Positions 26,889 through 34,214 of a DNA stretch of 64,000 bases are shown piece after piece. This DNA comes from Polynucleobacter sp. MWH-Spelu-300-X4 (GTDB lineage: Bacteria > Pseudomonadota > Gammaproteobacteria > Burkholderiales > Burkholderiaceae), in contig NZ_CP061294.1 in assembly GCF_018687515.1 (NCBI RefSeq), positions 682,001 to 746,000 on the forward strand. Direction: 5' to 3'. How positions within the stretch are numbered: position 1 is the stretch's first letter; each line of letters begins with the position of its first letter. Both the position numbers and the translations under genes were made by a program. A model generated the notes under the pieces. The model worked only from the letters and a program-made list of their open reading frames with translations. It ran no database searches and was not told the DNA's origin.

Positions 26889-27772
26889 AAACTTTATTGA
26901 ATATTCTGGCTCACGGATTTTTGTGGCTTCTAGCTTTTATCCCCTACAGATGGGCGGTAGTAGTGGGCTATGGTTTAGCTTCGATTGCGCCAACTTTTTC
27001 AAAGTCTCGCGTTAAAGTTATTAATGCTAATTTAAGAGCTTGTTTTCCAAATTTATCTTATGAAGAACGAGAGCAGCTTGCGCAAAAGCATTGGCGTTTA
27101 TTAGGTAGAAGTTTTGCTGAGCGTGGACGATTATGGTTGGGTTCAGAAAAATCAATTACTGATTTTGTGACGGTTACTTCAAGTGTGGATGTAACTGATG
27201 GTCGGCCACGTTTATATGTGGGTATGCATATGGTTGGTATTGAAGCTGGTTTGATTGCAACTTCTCTCTATTTGAAGCGCCTGCACACTAATCCAGGAAT
27301 TACCTTGTATGTGTTTATGAAGAATACTTATTTTGAGCCACGCATTAAAAAGTGGCGTGAGCGTTTCGGTGCAAGGATGTTTTTGAGAGAGAAGCACGGC
27401 AGGGAGTTGTTGAGAGAGATTCGTCGAGGAACTTTTGTTTGCTTATCGCCTGATATGGATTTAGGTAGAAAAGATTCAGAGTTCGTGCCATTTTTTGGCG
27501 TACCAACCAATACGGTATTAGCTGTTTCTAAAATGGCTAAGCTTGCGGGGGCAGAAGTATGTCCAATTTTTACAACGTTGCGTCATGATGGATCTGGTTA
27601 CGATTGTCATATTGGAGAACCTTGGCCTAACTTCCCGACAGATGATCCAGTAGCTGATACCGCACGCATGAATGAATATTTTGAAGCGGTTATTCGCCCA
27701 AGAATTCCAGAGTATTACTGGATACATAAGCGCTTTAAAAATCGGCCAGAAGGCCAGAGTTCTATCTATTAA
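26885..27772 (+). CDS. LpxL/HtrB-family lipid A acyltransferase
   Basis: Inner-membrane acyltransferase that adds a secondary acyl chain to lipid A. After an N-terminal membrane helix (LLNILAHGFLWLLAFIPYRWAVVVGY), the catalytic region shows GMHMVGIEAG in place of the usual HxxxxD/E spacing (His then Glu), and VCLSPDMDLG, VPFFGVPTNT and YYWIHKRFKNRPEG near the C-terminus are typical. No ATG exists in frame; a TTG at 26834 and the GTG at 26885 are the options. The GTG is preferred because the hydrophobic N-terminus starts there. 295 residues. LpxL versus LpxM cannot be decided. Confidence 0.85.
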   Translation: MKTLLNILAHGFLWLLAFIPYRWAVVVGYGLASIAPTFSKSRVKVINANLRACFPNLSYEEREQLAQKHWRLLGRSFAERGRLWLGSEKSITDFVTVTSSVDVTDGRPRLYVGMHMVGIEAGLIATSLYLKRLHTNPGITLYVFMKNTYFEPRIKKWRERFGARMFLREKHGRELLREIRRGTFVCLSPDMDLGRKDSEFVPFFGVPTNTVLAVSKMAKLAGAEVCPIFTTLRHDGSGYDCHIGEPWPNFPTDDPVADTARMNEYFEAVIRPRIPEYYWIHKRFKNRPEGQSSIY

Positions 27773-27793
27773 TGTATTTATTAATAGATAGAA
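27760..27793. terminator. AT-rich 14-bp hairpin between convergent lpxL-like gene and lexA
   Basis: A perfect 14-bp inverted repeat: TTCTATCTATTAAT (27760-27773) and its complement (27780-27793), loop GTATTT. It contains the stop codon of the acyltransferase gene. It is AT-rich and lacks a clear T-run, so it is a plausible but atypical convergent terminator. Confidence 0.45.
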
Positions 27794-27801
27794 AAGATAA
27801 G

Positions 27802-28461
27802 TTATAGACCGCCTGGGCGAATCAGACCTACAGCCAAACCTTCAATGGTTATCTCATCGCGACGTGGATCAACGATGATATTTTTAAAATCTGGGTTCTC
27901 GGCAATTAATTCAATTTTGATACCGTGAGGTCCTTTGGTTTGTGACCAACGCTTCACAGTTACTTCATCTTCTAGGCGAGCCACAACGATTTCACCATTG
28001 CGTACATCTGATGTTTTCTTAACGGCTAAATAGTCGCCTTCTAAGATTCCGGCATCTTTCATACTCATGCCGCGAACTTTTAATAAATAGTCTGCGCCTT
28101 TATCAAATAAAGATGGATCGCAAGGCACTTGTTTTTCAATATGCTCAACAGCAAGAATAGGTGAGCCTGCGGCGACTCGACCAATGAGAGGTAATGTTAA
28201 TTGCTGTAAAGATTGCAAAGGCAGAGTTAATTGTTTTGCTAACTTAATACCGCGTGAGGTGCCTGGTGTTAACTCAACATAACCTTTACGAGCTAGAGCA
28301 CGTAAATGTTCTTCTGCGGCATTCGCTGAGGCAAATCCTAAGCGTGTAGCAATTTCAGCTCGAGTGGGGGGTAGGCCACTTCGAGATATGGCATCAGATA
28401 TCAGGCCAAGAATTTCTTCTTGCCTAGCTGTTAGCTTGGGTTTCGCTGTATTTGTATCCAT
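27802..28461 (-). CDS. lexA: SOS repressor LexA
   Basis: Represses DNA-damage genes until RecA filaments trigger self-cleavage. An N-terminal winged-helix domain ([34 protein letters not shown]) is joined to the peptidase domain. The cleavage bond Ala98-Gly99 lies in [11 protein letters not shown], and the catalytic pair is Ser133 (GMSMKDAGI) and Lys170 (EVTVKRW), with the 37-residue spacing of E. coli LexA. It has 219 residues; extra length is in the linker. An SOS box directly abuts the start codon, so autoregulation is expected. Confidence 0.97.
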   Translation of the reverse strand: MDTNTAKPKLTARQEEILGLISDAISRSGLPPTRAEIATRLGFASANAAEEHLRALARKGYVELTPGTSRGIKLAKQLTLPLQSLQQLTLPLIGRVAAGSPILAVEHIEKQVPCDPSLFDKGADYLLKVRGMSMKDAGILEGDYLAVKKTSDVRNGEIVVARLEDEVTVKRWSQTKGPHGIKIELIAENPDFKNIIVDPRRDEITIEGLAVGLIRPGGL

Positions 28462-28462
28462 G

Positions 28463-28478
28463 CTGTGATTCTATACAG
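28463..28478 (-). promoter_or_regulatory. LexA (SOS) box overlapping the lexA promoter
   Basis: Reading the minus strand, CTGTATAGAATCACAG is CTG-N10-CAG with the E. coli-like TATA core. The box contains TAGAAT (28473-28468), which is 6 nt from the lexA ATG at 28461. Bound LexA would therefore cover both the -10 and the start. It also lies 38 bp before the divergent asparaginase start. Confidence 0.88.
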
Positions 28479-28504
28479 TAATTTTCCAAGAAGCAATACC
28501 CATT

Positions 28505-28516
28505 GATAATGCGCTG
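28505..28516 (+). promoter_or_regulatory. -10 element of a leaderless promoter for the asparaginase gene
   Basis: GATAAT (28505-28510), then 6 nt, then ATG 28517. No Shine-Dalgarno. The lexA SOS box covers the region where the -35 would be, so LexA could affect this gene. Confidence 0.5.
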
Positions 28517-29494
28517 ATGAATTCAGGACATATATTGCTTTTGGGTATGGGCGGAACTATTGCTGGGGTGGCAATGGACCGGGCAAAACCTATGGCCTAT
28601 CAGGCTGGTGCCATACCTGTGTCTGGGCTTGTGCAAGATTTAGAGTTGGATGAGGATTTTGGTGAGATTGAGGCTGTTCAGGTAGCGAACGTGGATAGCC
28701 GCCATATGACTGAAGAGCTTTTAATTCAGTTGGGTTGGGCTGTTAAAGATGGTCTTGAGCGCCCTGATATTGTTGGCATTGTGGTCACCCATGGCACTGA
28801 CACAATGGAGGAAACTGGTATTTTCTTGCACGCTACTTTGGGTAAGTTGGCCAGTCATTACAAGAAGGCTGTTATTTTGACTGGAGCCATGTTGCCAGCT
28901 AATGCTGATCATGCCGATGGGCCTTCTAATTTGAGAGCTGCCCTATATTTGGCTAAAGAAGCCAAGCAAACGGAACAGTTTGGTATTTTGGCGGTGATGG
29001 CTGGAAAGCTTTGTCTGGCTAGAGAGTTATCTAAGCAGCATACACACGCTTTGGATGCCTTGGTTGTAAATGCTCATGAAATCGATGGGCCTATCCATAA
29101 GCGTCAGGCTGATTTGAGTTTGCCGGGGCAGGCTCAGTGGCCTTGGGTGGAAGTCGTGACAAGTCACGGCGGAGCTTCCGGTAAATTGGTGGATTGGTTG
29201 GTTAGCGAACATGTTGACGGCATCGTGGTAGCCGGAACGGGGCAGGGCAGCATTCATGGGCGATTAGCGGATGCCTTAATTAAAGCTGCGGAATTAGGCA
29301 TTCCTGTAGTTAGGTCCTCAAGAACGGGGGCTGGGGCGGTTTTTTCAGAGATTTCTGAGCCGGATAGTGCAAGAAATTGGTTATCCGCGAGGGATTTATC
29401 CCCACCTAAGGCTAGGATCGCCCTCCAATTAGCTATTTTGGAGGCTAATTCAAGGAAAACTGACGATTGGCAGAGTATTTTTGCTACAATCTAG
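28517..29494 (+). CDS. L-asparaginase
   Basis: Hydrolyses L-asparagine to aspartate and ammonia. N-terminal LLGMGGTIAG carries the first catalytic Thr (Thr14), and VVTHGTDTMEETG carries the second Thr with the Asp of the TDT triad. VVAGTGQGSI and VRSSRTGAG mark the C-terminal domain. It has 325 residues and no signal peptide, so a cytoplasmic enzyme of the bacterial type I/II superfamily is expected. It is divergent from lexA. The start is fixed by the beta-strand leading into GGTIAG. Confidence 0.92.
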   Translation: MNSGHILLLGMGGTIAGVAMDRAKPMAYQAGAIPVSGLVQDLELDEDFGEIEAVQVANVDSRHMTEELLIQLGWAVKDGLERPDIVGIVVTHGTDTMEETGIFLHATLGKLASHYKKAVILTGAMLPANADHADGPSNLRAALYLAKEAKQTEQFGILAVMAGKLCLARELSKQHTHALDALVVNAHEIDGPIHKRQADLSLPGQAQWPWVEVVTSHGGASGKLVDWLVSEHVDGIVVAGTGQGSIHGRLADALIKAAELGIPVVRSSRTGAGAVFSEISEPDSARNWLSARDLSPPKARIALQLAILEANSRKTDDWQSIFATI

Positions 29495-29599
29495 GGCTGT
29501 AGTTTTTTTACCTTGTCACACTGGTCAATTGGCTTTTAGCAGGCAACTGCGATGGTTCATTGAGACGCCCAGGTGGCTTTTATCCATAAGGAGTAATTA
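29485..29599 (+). promoter_or_regulatory. Promoter and structured leader of the rpsF operon
   Basis: TACAAT (29485-29490), preceded by a weak -35 (TGACGA, 29461-29466), would start transcription near 29497. The leader can form TCAAT (29525-29529) with ATTGA (29559-29563), enclosing GCAG-GCAA-CTGC (29539-29550), a hairpin with a GNRA tetraloop. AAGGAG follows before the ATG. rpsF leaders in other bacteria bind S6:S18; whether this one does is inference. Confidence 0.45.
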
Positions 29600-29971
29600 A
29601 TGCGTCATTACGAAATCGTTTTTATCGTCCATCCGGACCAAAGCGAGCAAGTACCTGCCATGGTTGAAAAGTACAAGAGTACTATTACAACTCAAGGTGG
29701 CAAAGTTCACCGCGTTGAAGATTGGGGCCGTCGTCAAATGGCTTACATGATCGACAAGCTTGCTAAAGCCCATTACGTTTGCATGAATATTGAGTGTGGC
29801 CAAGCTACGCTTGATGAACTTGAGCATGGCTTCAAGTTTAACGACGCTGTTTTGCGTCATTTGGTTATCAAGGTTAAGAAAGCTGAAACAGAGCCTTCAA
29901 TCATGATGAAGCAAGTTGAACGCGAAGAAGCTCGTAAAGCTCAAGCTGCAACGGAGGCGCCTGCTGCCTAA
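29600..29971 (+). CDS. rpsF: 30S ribosomal protein bS6
   Basis: Small-subunit protein that pairs with S18 on the 16S rRNA platform. [25 protein letters not shown] and [31 protein letters not shown] are characteristic. It has 123 residues including an Ala/Glu tail. AAGGAG is 7 nt upstream. First gene of rpsF-priB-rpsR-rplI-dnaB. Confidence 0.98.
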   Translation: MRHYEIVFIVHPDQSEQVPAMVEKYKSTITTQGGKVHRVEDWGRRQMAYMIDKLAKAHYVCMNIECGQATLDELEHGFKFNDAVLRHLVIKVKKAETEPSIMMKQVEREEARKAQAATEAPAA

Positions 29972-29992
29972 TAGGCACTGAGCGGGTTTGGG

Positions 29993-30280
29993 TTGAATCA
30001 ATTCATCCTAACAGCCGCCCTAGTTGCTAAGGAAGCTCTTCGATATACCCCTGCAGGTTTACCTGTGATTGAATGCCAACTAGAGCATAGTGGCGAAGTT
30101 CAAGAAGCAGGCAATGCAAGGCAAGTCAAAATGAGTATCTCAGCGATTGCAATCGGTTCAGTTTATGAAAAATTGAATCAAATGCATTTAGGGAAGGTGG
30201 CTAGGTTTAGTGGATTTCTAACTCATAAGAGCCTGCGCAGTCAGCGACTCGTCTTTCATATTACGCATATTGAATTGTAA
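29993..30280 (+). CDS. priB: Primosomal replication protein N (PriB)
   Basis: Single-strand DNA-binding OB-fold protein that works with PriA in replication restart. It has 95 residues; NQFILTAALVAKEALRYTPAGLPVIECQLEHSG and GKVARFSGFLTHKSLRSQRLVFHITHIE match the PriB family. The start is TTG at 29993, the only one that gives the conserved N-terminus (MNQFILTA), after a G-rich stretch. Its place between rpsF and rpsR is the standard betaproteobacterial and enterobacterial order. Confidence 0.95.
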   Translation: MNQFILTAALVAKEALRYTPAGLPVIECQLEHSGEVQEAGNARQVKMSISAIAIGSVYEKLNQMHLGKVARFSGFLTHKSLRSQRLVFHITHIEL

Positions 30281-30292
30281 AAAGGAAACATC

Positions 30293-30571
30293 ATGGCATT
30301 TGTAAAAAAAGGTGATGACCGCAAGAACAAGCGTCCAGCACAAAACCCATTGTTCAAACGTAAACGTTTTTGCCGCTTCACAGCAGCTAACGTAGACCAA
30401 ATCGATTACAAAGATGTAGACACATTACGTGACTTCATCGGCGAAAACGGCAAGATCACTCCTGCTCGCTTAACTGGTACTAAAGCTTTGTACCAACGCC
30501 AATTGGAAACAGCCATCAAACGCGCACGTTTTTTAGCGTTGATGCCTTTCACTGACCAACATAAGAAATAA
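30293..30571 (+). CDS. rpsR: 30S ribosomal protein bS18
   Basis: Binds S6 on the small-subunit platform. [45 protein letters not shown] and [11 protein letters not shown] are highly conserved. It has 92 residues, with the first 20 forming a basic extension. AAAGGAAA precedes the ATG. Its single Cys lies in RFCRF, so it is not the zinc-ribbon type. Confidence 0.98.
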   Translation: MAFVKKGDDRKNKRPAQNPLFKRKRFCRFTAANVDQIDYKDVDTLRDFIGENGKITPARLTGTKALYQRQLETAIKRARFLALMPFTDQHKK

Positions 30572-30583
30572 TCAGGGGTCATT

Positions 30584-31036
30584 ATGCAAATTATTCTTTT
30601 AGAAAAAGTAGCTAACCTAGGTAACTTAGGCGATGTAGTTCGCGTTAAAGACGGTTTTGCTCGTAACTTTTTGATTCCACAACGTATGGCTCGTCGTGCT
30701 ACTGCTACAGCGATTGCTGAGTTTGAAGCTAAGCGTGCTGAGTTGGAGAAGTTGGCGGCTGAAAAGCTAGCAGCTGCACAGGCAGTTGGTGCTAAGTTGA
30801 ATGGTTTAACTGTTGAAATCAAACAAAAAGCTGGTGTTGATGGCCGTTTGTTTGGTTCAGTAACGAACCATGATGTTGCTGATGCATTGAAGGCTAAAGG
30901 TTTTGCTGTTGAGAAAGCTTCTGTGCGTATGCCAACAGGTCCATTGAAGATTGTTGGTGACCATACATTGTCAGTGGCTCTTCATACAGACGTTGTAGTT
31001 GATATTACTGTTCAAGTTATTGGTGAGCAGGTTTAA
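30584..31036 (+). CDS. rplI: 50S ribosomal protein bL9
   Basis: Large-subunit protein with two globular domains joined by a long helix. The N-domain [33 protein letters not shown] is diagnostic; the helix (about residues 42-75) and C-domain ([26 protein letters not shown]) follow. It has 150 residues. It is 28 nt before dnaB. Confidence 0.98.
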   Translation: MQIILLEKVANLGNLGDVVRVKDGFARNFLIPQRMARRATATAIAEFEAKRAELEKLAAEKLAAAQAVGAKLNGLTVEIKQKAGVDGRLFGSVTNHDVADALKAKGFAVEKASVRMPTGPLKIVGDHTLSVALHTDVVVDITVQVIGEQV

Positions 31037-31064
31037 TTCATAGCTGACATATTGAATCATCGCT

Positions 31065-33512
31065 ATGACTGATTCCGCTGTCCAAGCTTTAAAAGTACCC
31101 CCGCATTCCGTCGAGGCCGAGCAATCGGTGCTCGGCGGTTTGCTTTTGGATAACAACGCTTGGGATAAAGTCGGCGATGTTATTACTGAAAAAGATTTTT
31201 ATCGCCCTGATCATGGTTTGATTTACCGAGTTATTGGTAAGTTGGTTGGTGAGGGTATGCCTGCGGACGTTATTACAGTGTCTGAGGCAATGAAGACGCA
31301 AGGTGGTGGCGAGGCGATAGGTATTGATTACCTTAATGCTTTGGCGCAATCTACTCCAAGCGCATCGAATATTCGTGGTTATGCTGAGATTGTGCGTGAC
31401 CGTAGTGTATTGCGTCGATTGATACAAACTTCCGACACGATTGCAGGCACTGCTTTTACGCCTGAAGGCCGTTCAGTTCAAACGATTTTGGATGAGGCTG
31501 AGTCTCGTATTCTTGCGATTGGTGAAGAGGGTAGTCGCGGTAAAACGGATTATTTTGAAATTGCACCATTGCTCACCGATGTGGTGAGTCGTATTGATGA
31601 GTTGTATCACCGTCAAGGTTCTAGTGATGTGACAGGTGTTTCAACAGGCTTTGTTGATTTAGATAGACAGACTAGCGGCCTGCAAAAAGGTGATTTGATC
31701 ATCGTTGCGGGAAGACCTTCTATGGGTAAGGCGCAGCCGCTTGACGCTCAAATTAAAACCTATGATGGTTGGAAATTCATGGGGGATTTACAGGTTGGCG
31801 ATAGATTGGCGTCATTTGATGGTGAGCAGTCCTTTGTGACCGGCATTTATCCTCAGGGGTTTAAGCAAATATTTAAGGTGACACTCTCGGATGGTCGTCA
31901 GACAGAGTGTTGCGCTGAGCATTTGTGGAGAGTCATGTACCGTGATTGGTCTGAACCTCGGGTTATTAATACGGAACGCCTTATCGAGATGTTGTCTTGC
32001 GCTCGTTATAAAAATAGATTGTGGGTAGATAATATTTCTGGTGATTTTGGGCATGATCGTGAACTGCCTATTCATCCATGGGTGTTGGGCGCCTTATTGG
32101 GGGATGGTACGTTAGCGCTATCTCATAGTAGTGTGATGTTCTCCACGAAGTCGCCCGAGATGGTTGAGCTGATGAATGCCTTAATGGGCTATGAGATGGA
32201 ATTGGTTCACGCAAAAGCCTATGACTGGAGGGTTGTGTCAAAGGAGCGAATCACAGTCAATGGCCGTCGAACAGTGGTGCCCAATGCTTTTAGAGGGGCA
32301 TTAAATGATTTAGGGTTGTTGGGTACTCGAAGTCATGACAAGTACATTCCGACCGAATATTTAGAGGCCAATAAAGAATCTAGGTTAGCTCTATTGAGAG
32401 GTCTTTTAGATACGGATGGCTGGATTGAAAAGTGGGGTTCTATCCGTTTTTGTACAGTTAGCCAGCGGTTGGCTAACGATGTTGCAACTTTAGCTAGATC
32501 TTTAGGAGCATTTTGTTCGATTGCAACGAAATCAACATTCTATGTGTCAAATGGCGAACGTAAACAGGGGCAATTAGCTTATGTTTTGAACATGGCTTTT
32601 GAAGCAGGGTTAGAAGTTTTTACCTTGCCTGAGAAGAAGGCTAGATTAAGGAGTAGTTGGAGTAGGCAAAGACGTTTAACTTTTAAGAGTATTGAGTCAT
32701 CAAGAGTTGCTCAAGCCCAGTGTATTTCCGTTAGCCATCCAACTAAGACATACGTGACGGATAACTATGTAGTGACACACAACACTGCATTTTCTGTCAA
32801 TATCGCCGAAAATGTCGCGTTGAAAGAGGGCCTGCCTGTTTTAGTTTTTTCCATGGAGATGGGGGCTTCTCAGTTGGCTTCTCGTATCTTAGGCTCTGTG
32901 GGCCGTATTGATCAGTCACGCATGAGAACTGGCAAGTTACAAGACGATGAATGGCCGAAAATTACAGAAGCCATTTCTCGTTTAAATGAAACCACCATTC
33001 TGATTGATGAAACTGGTGCCTTAAGCAGTCTTGAACTAAGAGCGCGCGCTAGACGTATTGCGCGCAAGTGTGGCACGTTAGGGTTGATTGTCGTTGACTA
33101 CTTGCAGTTGATGAGTGGTAATAGTGGCGGCAATGGTGAAAACCGTGCCACTGAAATTTCTGAGATTTCAAGGTCTTTAAAGTCACTTGCTAAAGAGTTG
33201 CAGTGTCCAGTCATAGCTTTATCTCAATTAAATCGTGGTCTTGAGCAAAGGCCGAATAAGCGTCCAGTGATGTCGGATTTACGTGAATCAGGTGCTATTG
33301 AACAGGATGCCGACGTTATTTTGTTTATTTACCGTGATGAGGTATATCACCCTGATACCACTACCGATAAAGGTATTGCCGAAATTATCTGCGCAAAGCA
33401 GCGTAATGGCCCTATTGGTACCGTTAAATTGAGTTGGCAAGGTCAATTCACGAAATTTGATAACTTAGCCCTAGGGGCAGGCCAGTCTTCTGGCGGATAC
33501 GAGCCTTTTTAA
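31065..33512 (+). CDS. dnaB: Replicative DNA helicase DnaB precursor interrupted by an intein
   Basis: Hexameric 5'-3' helicase of the replication fork. The 815-codon frame encodes an N-extein (residues 1-222, with the N-terminal dimerisation domain), an intein (223-573), and a C-extein (574-815) with the RecA-like motor: VIVDYLQLM, DLRESGAIEQDADVI and RPNKRPVMSDLRESG. The exteins joined give 464 residues, normal for DnaB. The intein splits Walker A between Lys and Thr (GRPSMGK / TAFSV), so no ATPase activity is possible until splicing. Last gene of the rpsF cluster. No Shine-Dalgarno is obvious. Confidence 0.97.
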   Translation: MTDSAVQALKVPPHSVEAEQSVLGGLLLDNNAWDKVGDVITEKDFYRPDHGLIYRVIGKLVGEGMPADVITVSEAMKTQGGGEAIGIDYLNALAQSTPSASNIRGYAEIVRDRSVLRRLIQTSDTIAGTAFTPEGRSVQTILDEAESRILAIGEEGSRGKTDYFEIAPLLTDVVSRIDELYHRQGSSDVTGVSTGFVDLDRQTSGLQKGDLIIVAGRPSMGKAQPLDAQIKTYDGWKFMGDLQVGDRLASFDGEQSFVTGIYPQGFKQIFKVTLSDGRQTECCAEHLWRVMYRDWSEPRVINTERLIEMLSCARYKNRLWVDNISGDFGHDRELPIHPWVLGALLGDGTLALSHSSVMFSTKSPEMVELMNALMGYEMELVHAKAYDWRVVSKERITVNGRRTVVPNAFRGALNDLGLLGTRSHDKYIPTEYLEANKESRLALLRGLLDTDGWIEKWGSIRFCTVSQRLANDVATLARSLGAFCSIATKSTFYVSNGERKQGQLAYVLNMAFEAGLEVFTLPEKKARLRSSWSRQRRLTFKSIESSRVAQAQCISVSHPTKTYVTDNYVVTHNTAFSVNIAENVALKEGLPVLVFSMEMGASQLASRILGSVGRIDQSRMRTGKLQDDEWPKITEAISRLNETTILIDETGALSSLELRARARRIARKCGTLGLIVVDYLQLMSGNSGGNGENRATEISEISRSLKSLAKELQCPVIALSQLNRGLEQRPNKRPVMSDLRESGAIEQDADVILFIYRDEVYHPDTTTDKGIAEIICAKQRNGPIGTVKLSWQGQFTKFDNLALGAGQSSGGYEPF
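31731..32783 (+). mobile_element. Class 3 intein with LAGLIDADG homing endonuclease inside DnaB
   Basis: A self-splicing element of 351 residues. It begins with Ala (AQPLDAQ) instead of Cys or Ser, and ends with VVTHN before Thr+1. The class 3 signature is present: block B His64 and Trp66 (AEHLW), block F Cys331 (AQCISVSHP), and block G Thr349 next to His350-Asn351. The endonuclease insert has two LAGLIDADG motifs, LGALLGDGT (DnaB residues 341-349) and GLLDTDGW (446-453), with KYIPTEYL between. All catalytic residues look intact, so both splicing and homing may be active. The insertion point is the ATP-binding loop, a site known for DnaB inteins. Confidence 0.95.
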
Positions 33513-33552
33513 GTAATTTCCCCCAATAAAAATAGTTAAATAGACTAAAATG

Positions 33553-33570
33553 ATGACACTTTTATGTCAT
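33553..33570 (-). promoter_or_regulatory. Candidate Pho-box-like inverted repeat upstream of the DUF47-pit genes
   Basis: ATGACACTTTTATGTCAT contains ATGACA and TGTCAT as a 6-6-6 inverted repeat. Read on the minus strand it matches a Pho box (two CTGTCAT units) at 15 of 18 positions by my alignment, but the orientation is opposite to the genes. It lies 17 nt before the ATG at 33588. Confidence 0.3.
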
Positions 33571-33587
33571 GTCATTAAGGGAAGTTT

Positions 33588-34214
33588 ATGCTCGGTCGCT
33601 TCATGCCAAAAGAAGAAAATTTCTTCGAATTGTTTAATCAACACGCAGCACTTTGCGTTCAAGGATCTCAAGATTTGTATCAGTTGATGAGTGATTTGCC
33701 GAATGGGGCAGAGCATTCACGAGCGATTCAGTCTTCTGAGAAAAAAGCAGATAAGATTACTCACGAAACGATTGATTTATTGCATAAGACTTTTATTACG
33801 CCCTTGGATCGTGATGAAATTCATAAGCTCATCACAACGATGGATGACATCCTTGATTTGATGGAAGATGTTGCTGAAGTTATTAATCTTTACGATGTAA
33901 CCCAAGTAACAGCGGAGGCGGTAGAGTTAGCGCGTATTTGTGTCGCTTGTTGTGAGCGTGTTAGTGCGGCTGTTGGTAAATTGCACGATATGAAGAATGC
34001 AAAAGATATTCTTCGTATTGCCACAGAAATTGATATGTTGGAATCTGATGCGGACCGCGTGATGCGCGCTGCAATTTCTCAATTGTTCCGTGATGAGAAT
34101 GACTTCAAACTGTTGATGAAGTTAAAAGCAGTTTATGAATTGCTAGAAACAATTACTGATAAGTGTGAGGATGTGGCAAACATCCTTGAAGGTATCGTTC
34201 TGGAAAACGCGTAA
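33588..34214 (+). CDS. DUF47 (PhoU-like) phosphate transport regulator
   Basis: All-helical PhoU-related protein of 208 residues in the DUF47/YkaA family, which partners with Pit-type phosphate transporters. MPKEENFFELFNQHAAL at the N-terminus and EKKADKITHETIDLLHKTFITPLDREEIH-like sequence (here FITPLDRDEIHKLITTMDDILD) are diagnostic, including the Glu/Asp clusters that bind metal in PhoU proteins. AGGGAAG precedes the ATG. It overlaps pit by one base (TAATG), so the two are coupled. Confidence 0.92.
   Translation: MLGRFMPKEENFFELFNQHAALCVQGSQDLYQLMSDLPNGAEHSRAIQSSEKKADKITHETIDLLHKTFITPLDRDEIHKLITTMDDILDLMEDVAEVINLYDVTQVTAEAVELARICVACCERVSAAVGKLHDMKNAKDILRIATEIDMLESDADRVMRAAISQLFRDENDFKLLMKLKAVYELLETITDKCEDVANILEGIVLENA

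Noticed and set aside
30406..30822. Minus-strand frame of 138 codons opposite rpsR-rplI
   Set aside because: Overlaps two essential, conserved ribosomal protein genes entirely; an antisense shadow.
31731..32783. Insertion in dnaB as a transposon or group I intron
   Set aside because: The reading frame is uninterrupted, there are no terminal repeats or target duplication, and intein blocks are complete.
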